From NCBI GenBank assembly GCA_022707725.1, contig JAKJAB010000131.1, forward strand, positions 1 to 8,675: a stretch of 8,675 nt of DNA, given 5' to 3'. The notes below the pieces were generated by a model, which was not told the origin of the DNA, did no database searches, and worked only from the letters and a program-made list of their open reading frames with translations. A program made the translations under genes and the position numbers. The number at the start of each line of letters is the position of its first letter. Position 1 is the stretch's first letter. Of this stretch, positions 4,674 to 8,675 are shown one piece after another. This DNA is from Chloroflexota bacterium (GTDB taxonomy: Bacteria; Chloroflexota; Anaerolineae; B4-G1; SLSP01).

Positions 4674-6809
4674 CTACTCCGCTAGAATGGTTTCGACGTG
4701 CGCCAAAAAGCTACTGCGGTCTAAAACCCCTTTCTGCCAAAGCGAATCCGCCAGCGCCGCCAGTTTGACCCGCGTAGCCGGCATGAGGTCTTTGGCCGAA
4801 AGAACAACGACAGGGATATCCCGCGTGCGCGGCATCTCGCGCAGCGTCTCCAGCAATTTCTCACCGGGAATGTCGGGCAGGATCAAGTCAAGGACAACGA
4901 GATCAGGCAACGCGCTCTCGATGGCCTGCAACGCTTCCGCGCCCGAATGGGCTTCGTCGATGGTAAAGTCATGATGGCGCGCCTGGAACAACCGACGTAA
5001 CAGTCGTGTGTCCGAGATATTGTCGTCGATCAACAGGATGCGCGGAGACCGCTCCTGGCCGAAACCCGCTTCCCACTGCGGGGCACTGCCAGAGGCCGGT
5101 TGGGCCTGCTGGCCCGGCGACTCCATTTTGTCTCCCAACAACGCGACGACATGATGGACAAGTTCCTGCGTGCCGAAATTGCCCTTCTGCCAGATGGATT
5201 GGGTATAGCGGCGCAGGCGCGTCCATTCTTCGGTCGTCAGGGATTTCGCCGAGACGATCACCACCGGGATTTCGCTGGTGCGCGGGTCGGCCTTGAGCTT
5301 TTCCAGGATCGAAAACCCGTCTATGCCGGGAATGGTCAAATCGAGCACTACCAGGTCTGGCTGACGCTGGCGGACCAGGTCCAGGCCATCCGTGCCGTTG
5401 TGCGCCTCGAAGATGCGATAGTTCTTGTAGCGCATCAACAACCGGCGGATCAGGCGGCTGTCGTGCGGGTTGTCGTCGATGATGACGACAGTGGTGATTT
5501 GCTCGTCGAGTTGCTCCAACACCGAAACCAGCCCATCTTTGGAGTAGTTGCTGGCCGTGGCGGGCGTGCTGTCGCCAGAAGCGCCGTTTCCAGACGGGGC
5601 CGCCATCTGCAGGTGAAAAGCGTAGCGGTCTTCGAGCGCGTGCTTCTCGGCGCTGAAGGTGTGCCCGGAGCAGTTGACGACCACGCACTCGTCTGAATGG
5701 ATGATGCCTTCGACCACGAGCTTTTCCAGCCCGGCAAAAGCGACGCTGGCCGCCGGCTCCATCGAATAACCCTCGGTGCGCGCGACGCGGCGCATCGTGC
5801 GGAACGCCTCCCCGTCACTGACCGCCGTCATCGCGCCACCGTAAGTGTCAAGAGCCTTTTTGAGAATCGTGTAAGCCATACCCGGATCACCGGTCGAGAG
5901 CACGGTGATCAGCGTGTCGGGCAGCACAGCATCGGCTTTTGCCAGCCCCCGTTGCCATGCCCTGGCCATCGGCGCGCAGCCCTCGACTTGCACGATGGCG
6001 AGTTTGGGGACACGTGCAATCAAGCCCGCGGCGTGCAACTCGACAAAGCCCTTCAGGACGCCCAGCGGGCCAATGCCGCCGGAGACGGCCTGCACGTACC
6101 AATCCGGAGCGCGCCAACCCAACTGCTCCACGATTTCCAGGGCGATGGTCTTCATGCTCTCCTTGCCGGAGATGGATTTCGCCCCGCCGTCACGGTAGAT
6201 GCCGCGGCGGATAGCAAAGTCGGCGGCGATTTCCTTGGCTTGATCGTAGGTGCCGGTGATCTTGATGACCTCCGCACCGTACAGTCCCAGCTCGCGCATC
6301 TTCTCCGCCGGGACACTGCTCGGCAAAAAGACCCAGAATTTGATGCCCGCGCGGGCGCAGTAAGCGGCGTAGGCTGCCGCGGCGTTTCCGGTGGACGCAA
6401 GGACCAACTCGTCGATGCCCTGCGCTTTAAGCACACTCGTGATGAAGGCGGCCTGCCGGTCTTTGAAGGAACCGGTGGGCTGGCGGCGTTCGTCCTTGAT
6501 CCAGATTTCTCTCTGCGGCTGATGATCCAGCTCGCGTTCCAGGCCCCGGGCGCGGGTCAGAGGCGTCCAACCCTCGCCCCCCATCGCGTTGAAGGCGAAA
6601 TCCTCAGGGAAGGGCAGCAGCTCGCGGTAGCGCCATAGATCGTGCGGGCGTTGTGCCAGAAGCATTGGCCAATGCAGCGCCAGCGCGTCGGTATCATACC
6701 GGGCATCCAGCCAACTGCCGCCACAGGCCGTACACGTGCTGGCGAACAAGTTTGCCGGCATCCTGTGCCCACACTCCAGACATTCCACCGCAGCAAATAA
6801 CGTTTTCAT
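4674..6809 (-). CDS. Threonine-synthase-like PLP enzyme fused to two receiver domains (PLP-REC-REC)
   Basis: 711 residues in one unbroken frame. Residues 1-400 form a complete fold type II PLP enzyme of the threonine synthase family. A zinc ribbon has Cys10, Cys13, Cys26 and Cys29. GGEGWTPL follows at 77-84. PTGSFKDRQ has the PLP Schiff-base Lys116, and LASTGNAAAAYAAYCARAG binds substrate and cofactor. SGGIGPLG (243-250) serves as the PLP phosphate loop, and NCSGHTFSAEKH (379-390) closes the domain. A Ser/Gly/Ala-rich linker (about 403-430) leads to receiver 1: Asp445/Asp446, phospho-acceptor Asp490 (VVLDLTIPGIDG), Ser520, Lys542. A second flexible linker (about 560-588) leads to receiver 2: Asp595/Asp596, Asp641, Ser671, Lys693. 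Both pockets are intact. Threonine synthase itself makes threonine from O-phosphohomoserine, but the phosphate loop differs from the usual GNxGN-like form, so the true substrate is uncertain; cysteate synthase or another paralogue is possible. The kinase upstream and the regulator downstream suggest phosphorylation controls, or is controlled by, this enzyme. No Shine-Dalgarno precedes the ATG at 6809. Confidence 0.9.
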   Translation of the reverse strand: MKTLFAAVECLECGHRMPANLFASTCTACGGSWLDARYDTDALALHWPMLLAQRPHDLWRYRELLPFPEDFAFNAMGGEGWTPLTRARGLERELDHQPQREIWIKDERRQPTGSFKDRQAAFITSVLKAQGIDELVLASTGNAAAAYAAYCARAGIKFWVFLPSSVPAEKMRELGLYGAEVIKITGTYDQAKEIAADFAIRRGIYRDGGAKSISGKESMKTIALEIVEQLGWRAPDWYVQAVSGGIGPLGVLKGFVELHAAGLIARVPKLAIVQVEGCAPMARAWQRGLAKADAVLPDTLITVLSTGDPGMAYTILKKALDTYGGAMTAVSDGEAFRTMRRVARTEGYSMEPAASVAFAGLEKLVVEGIIHSDECVVVNCSGHTFSAEKHALEDRYAFHLQMAAPSGNGASGDSTPATASNYSKDGLVSVLEQLDEQITTVVIIDDNPHDSRLIRRLLMRYKNYRIFEAHNGTDGLDLVRQRQPDLVVLDLTIPGIDGFSILEKLKADPRTSEIPVVIVSAKSLTTEEWTRLRRYTQSIWQKGNFGTQELVHHVVALLGDKMESPGQQAQPASGSAPQWEAGFGQERSPRILLIDDNISDTRLLRRLFQARHHDFTIDEAHSGAEALQAIESALPDLVVLDLILPDIPGEKLLETLREMPRTRDIPVVVLSAKDLMPATRVKLAALADSLWQKGVLDRSSFLAHVETILAE

Positions 6810-6816
6810 CGTATCG

Positions 6817-6845
6817 ATCGAATTCCCACACTATGAACCTGTCAA
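6817..6845 (-). promoter_or_regulatory. Weak candidate promoter before the PLP-receiver gene
   Basis: A perfect TTGACA (-35, 6840-6845) is followed after 17 bp by TTCGAT (6817-6822), which matches only half of the -10 consensus. Initiation would fall around 6810, right at the ATG (6809), so the message would be leaderless, consistent with the missing ribosome-binding site. The whole 95-bp gap to the kinase holds nothing else that I recognise. Confidence 0.22.
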
Positions 6846-6904
6846 AGAATCGCCGTTGACGTACCCCAAAAACTCGCCAACATCATTTTCGGATAGAGAA
6901 ATGG

Positions 6905-8675
6905 CTATGCTGCCGGGACGGCCGGCAAGTACACAGTAAACGTGCTCCCCTCTCCCAGCGTGCTGCGCACCGCAATGCGGCCACCGTGCATCTCGACCAA
7001 CCGCTGGGTGATGGACAACCCCAGACCGGTCCCTTCCGCCCGGCGGGTGAACGAACCATCGACCTGGCGGAAGCGCTCGAAGACAGTCGCCAGGTCCTTC
7101 TCGCCGATGCCAATGCCGGTGTCCTCGACGGCGATGCAAACTTCGTCATTCTTCTGGTAAGCGCGCACGGTGACGCCACCGGCTTCGGTGAACTTGTAGG
7201 CGTTGGAAATGAGATTGTTCAAAACCTGGGTGATGCGGATGGGGTCGGCCTGGATCTCTGGGATATCTGGCTCGGATTCGACAGTGAGCGTCACTGGGCT
7301 GTCGAGAAACAGACCGGCATTGCTGCTCTTGATGGTGTTGAGCAGCATGGGCACAGCCATGGTATCCATGTGCAATTCCATGCGCCCGGCCTCGATCCGC
7401 GCCAGGTCAAGCACGTCGTTGATAAGATTGAGCAAGTGCTGGCTGTTGGTTTCGACGGACTTCATATCCTCGTAGCTCTCCTCCGAGATTTCGCCTTCGA
7501 GGTCCATCAGTAGCAGCTGAACGTAGCCGATGATGGAGTTCAGCGGCGTGCGCAGTTCGTGGCTCATATTCGCCAGGAATTCGCTCTTCAACCGGTCCAT
7601 CTCACGGAGTTGTTCCGCGGTTTTGCGGATTTCTTCCTCAGCCTGTTTGCGTTCGGCAATATCAACAAAGCTCTCCAGGAGATAAGGATGCCCGTTGATC
7701 ATCATCGTGACAACGGTTTTGAGGATCGGGAGCGTGCCGCCATCGGCCTTGAGGAGAACGCGCTCCGAGTTATCGACGCTTCTCCCCAGATCGGTCACCG
7801 GGCAGGCGCCAATTTCGGCCGGACAAATGAACCGGTGGCACATAGAGCCAACGATCTCTTCTCGCGGCGCGCCGATCATCGCAGCGGCAGCCTGGTTGAT
7901 ATCGGTGATCGTGTGAGTCAGTGGATCGATCACGACGACGCCAGCCAACACAGAATCCAGGATCAACCGCAGTCTTTCCTCGCTTTCGCGGATAGTTTCT
8001 TCCGCCGCCTTACGTTCAGCAAACAGGCTCGCGTTATCGAGCGCCGTGGCGATGTGCCCGGCCAGGGTCGTAAATGCGTCCTGGTCTGTGGGGCCAAAGC
8101 GATCCGGTTCGTTGTCCTGCACGTCGAGAACGCCCAAAACCTGCCCACCGGCGATGAGAGGGACGGCCATCTCGGAGCGGGTCTGCGGCAAGAGTGGATT
8201 GGGCATAAAGTCAGGGTCAAGAGCCGTGTCGTTGACCGTAATGACCTCCCGGCTACGCGCCGATTGGGCAACGAGGCTATGTTCACGGTCGAGTGGAATG
8301 GTATGGCCCCGTTCGAGCAAAATCTGACCGATTTCGCCGGAGCCGGCCCGCAACTTCAGGGTGTCCCCATCCAGCAAGTAAACGTGAGCGTGATACAGAC
8401 CGAACCGCTGTTGCATCAGCGTGACCACCTCACCGAGGAGCACATCGGGATCAAGAATCGTGGCGACGCGCCCGGCCACAGCGCTGGCTGTCTGCAGTTG
8501 CCCGGCGAGTTGGGCCAGCGCCTCCGTCTGTTGCTGCGTGCGGATGAAGAGTTCGGCGCGGGCAAAGGTCATCGCCACCTGCTCGGCCATGGCCTGGAAG
8601 AGCGCGACCAGGGCCGGGGTAAAGCGATCCGGCGTGCGGGCCTGCACGTCCAAAGCGCCGATCACGTCGGCGCCC
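6905..8675 (-). CDS. Multi-sensor histidine kinase, GAF-GAF-PAS-HisKA-HATPase (5' end beyond window)
   Basis: The frame is open to the right edge. The first visible residues (GADVIGALDVQ) are already the end of a GAF domain, so the real start lies outside; residue numbers here count from the GTG at 8665. Order: GAF tail (1-40); a helical coiled-coil-like linker (41-70); full GAF (about 70-214, ending 'VPLIAGGQVLGVLDVQ..'); a helical linker (214-232); PAS (about 232-340); HisKA (about 355-425) with SHELRTP and phospho-acceptor His369; HATPase (about 470-583) with the N box NNLISNAYKF (483-492), G1 box DTGIGI (515-520), F box FERF and G2 box GTGLGL (545-550). All catalytic boxes look intact. 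The PAS carries a Cys-rich loop, CHRFICPAEIGACPV (276-290). No membrane segment and no receiver domain are seen in this part, so phosphoryl groups must pass to separate receivers, most simply those of the next two genes. GAF and PAS domains usually sense small ligands or redox state; the ligand is unknown. The stop is TAG at 6905-6907. Confidence 0.95.
   Translation of the reverse strand, partial: GADVIGALDVQARTPDRFTPALVALFQAMAEQVAMTFARAELFIRTQQQTEALAQLAGQLQTASAVAGRVATILDPDVLLGEVVTLMQQRFGLYHAHVYLLDGDTLKLRAGSGEIGQILLERGHTIPLDREHSLVAQSARSREVITVNDTALDPDFMPNPLLPQTRSEMAVPLIAGGQVLGVLDVQDNEPDRFGPTDQDAFTTLAGHIATALDNASLFAERKAAEETIRESEERLRLILDSVLAGVVVIDPLTHTITDINQAAAAMIGAPREEIVGSMCHRFICPAEIGACPVTDLGRSVDNSERVLLKADGGTLPILKTVVTMMINGHPYLLESFVDIAERKQAEEEIRKTAEQLREMDRLKSEFLANMSHELRTPLNSIIGYVQLLLMDLEGEISEESYEDMKSVETNSQHLLNLINDVLDLARIEAGRMELHMDTMAVPMLLNTIKSSNAGLFLDSPVTLTVESEPDIPEIQADPIRITQVLNNLISNAYKFTEAGGVTVRAYQKNDEVCIAVEDTGIGIGEKDLATVFERFRQVDGSFTRRAEGTGLGLSITQRLVEMHGGRIAVRSTLGEGSTFTVYLPAVPAA

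Noticed and set aside
5100..5696. A 198-codon plus-strand open frame opposite receiver 1
   Set aside because: Antisense shadow of receiver coding sequence; no independent start signals or domain.
5697..6638. A 313-codon plus-strand open frame opposite the PLP domain
   Set aside because: It lies entirely antisense to conserved threonine-synthase motifs, and its protein is low in structure and full of Arg, Gly and Asp with no family features.
6812..6824. TCGATCGA palindrome just before the PLP gene start
   Set aside because: An 8-bp self-complementary word this short is common in GC-rich DNA, and no second copy or longer symmetry supports an operator.
6845..6890. Tiny minus-strand open frame (about 14 codons starting ATGATG) between the kinase and the PLP gene, possible leader peptide
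   Set aside because: It has no ribosome-binding site and no threonine or isoleucine codon run of the kind seen in attenuator peptides, and no terminator/antiterminator pair follows.
6905..8665. Taking the GTG at 8665 as the true start of the kinase
   Set aside because: The frame is open to the window edge and the first residues are already the last strand of a GAF domain, so the gene must begin outside.

Overview
All seven credible genes in this window lie on the minus strand, so the map reads from the right edge to the left. The coding is dense and GC-rich in most places. The long plus-strand open frames are antisense shadows. The mix of genes suggests a high-GC environmental bacterium: a multi-GAF/PAS histidine kinase, stand-alone receiver proteins, a TPR-flanked membrane metalloprotease and a moaB-A-C-D cluster. 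Chloroflexota (Anaerolineae-like) is my best guess from protein style, but this is inference; there is no rRNA or other taxonomic marker here.

Region 1 (8675-4110, signalling block). A histidine kinase enters from beyond the right edge (GAF tail, GAF, cysteine-containing PAS, HisKA, HATPase) and ends without its own receiver domain. After 95 bp comes the standout gene of the window. It encodes a 711-residue protein joining a complete threonine-synthase-type PLP enzyme (zinc ribbon plus PLP lysine motif) to two intact tandem receiver domains. After about 100 bp follows a small single-domain response regulator, then a rho-independent terminator that overlaps its 3' end. Together these look like a phosphorelay whose output, or one of whose partners, is an amino-acid-type PLP enzyme.

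Region 2 (4109-2334). A 562-residue protein carries N-terminal TPRs, a zinc ribbon, an integral-membrane M50 (site-2-protease) core with HELAH and a variant DGG motif, and C-terminal TPR-like repeats. It has a clear ribosome-binding site. A strong 10-bp hairpin lies in the leader before it. Its base composition is visibly less GC-rich than that of the moa genes.

Region 3 (2333-1, molybdenum cofactor operon). A near-consensus promoter carrying two short palindromes drives moaB-moaA-moaC-moaD, tightly packed with 3 to 13 bp gaps. moaD runs off the left edge just before its expected C-terminal Gly-Gly. These genes make cyclic pyranopterin monophosphate (MoaA, MoaC), supply the sulfur carrier of molybdopterin synthase (MoaD) and probably handle later adenylylation or insertion steps (MoaB). 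The large synthase subunit gene moaE is not in the window.

No stretch longer than about 105 bp lacks a gene. I saw no tRNA, rRNA, CRISPR array, insertion sequence or phage gene.
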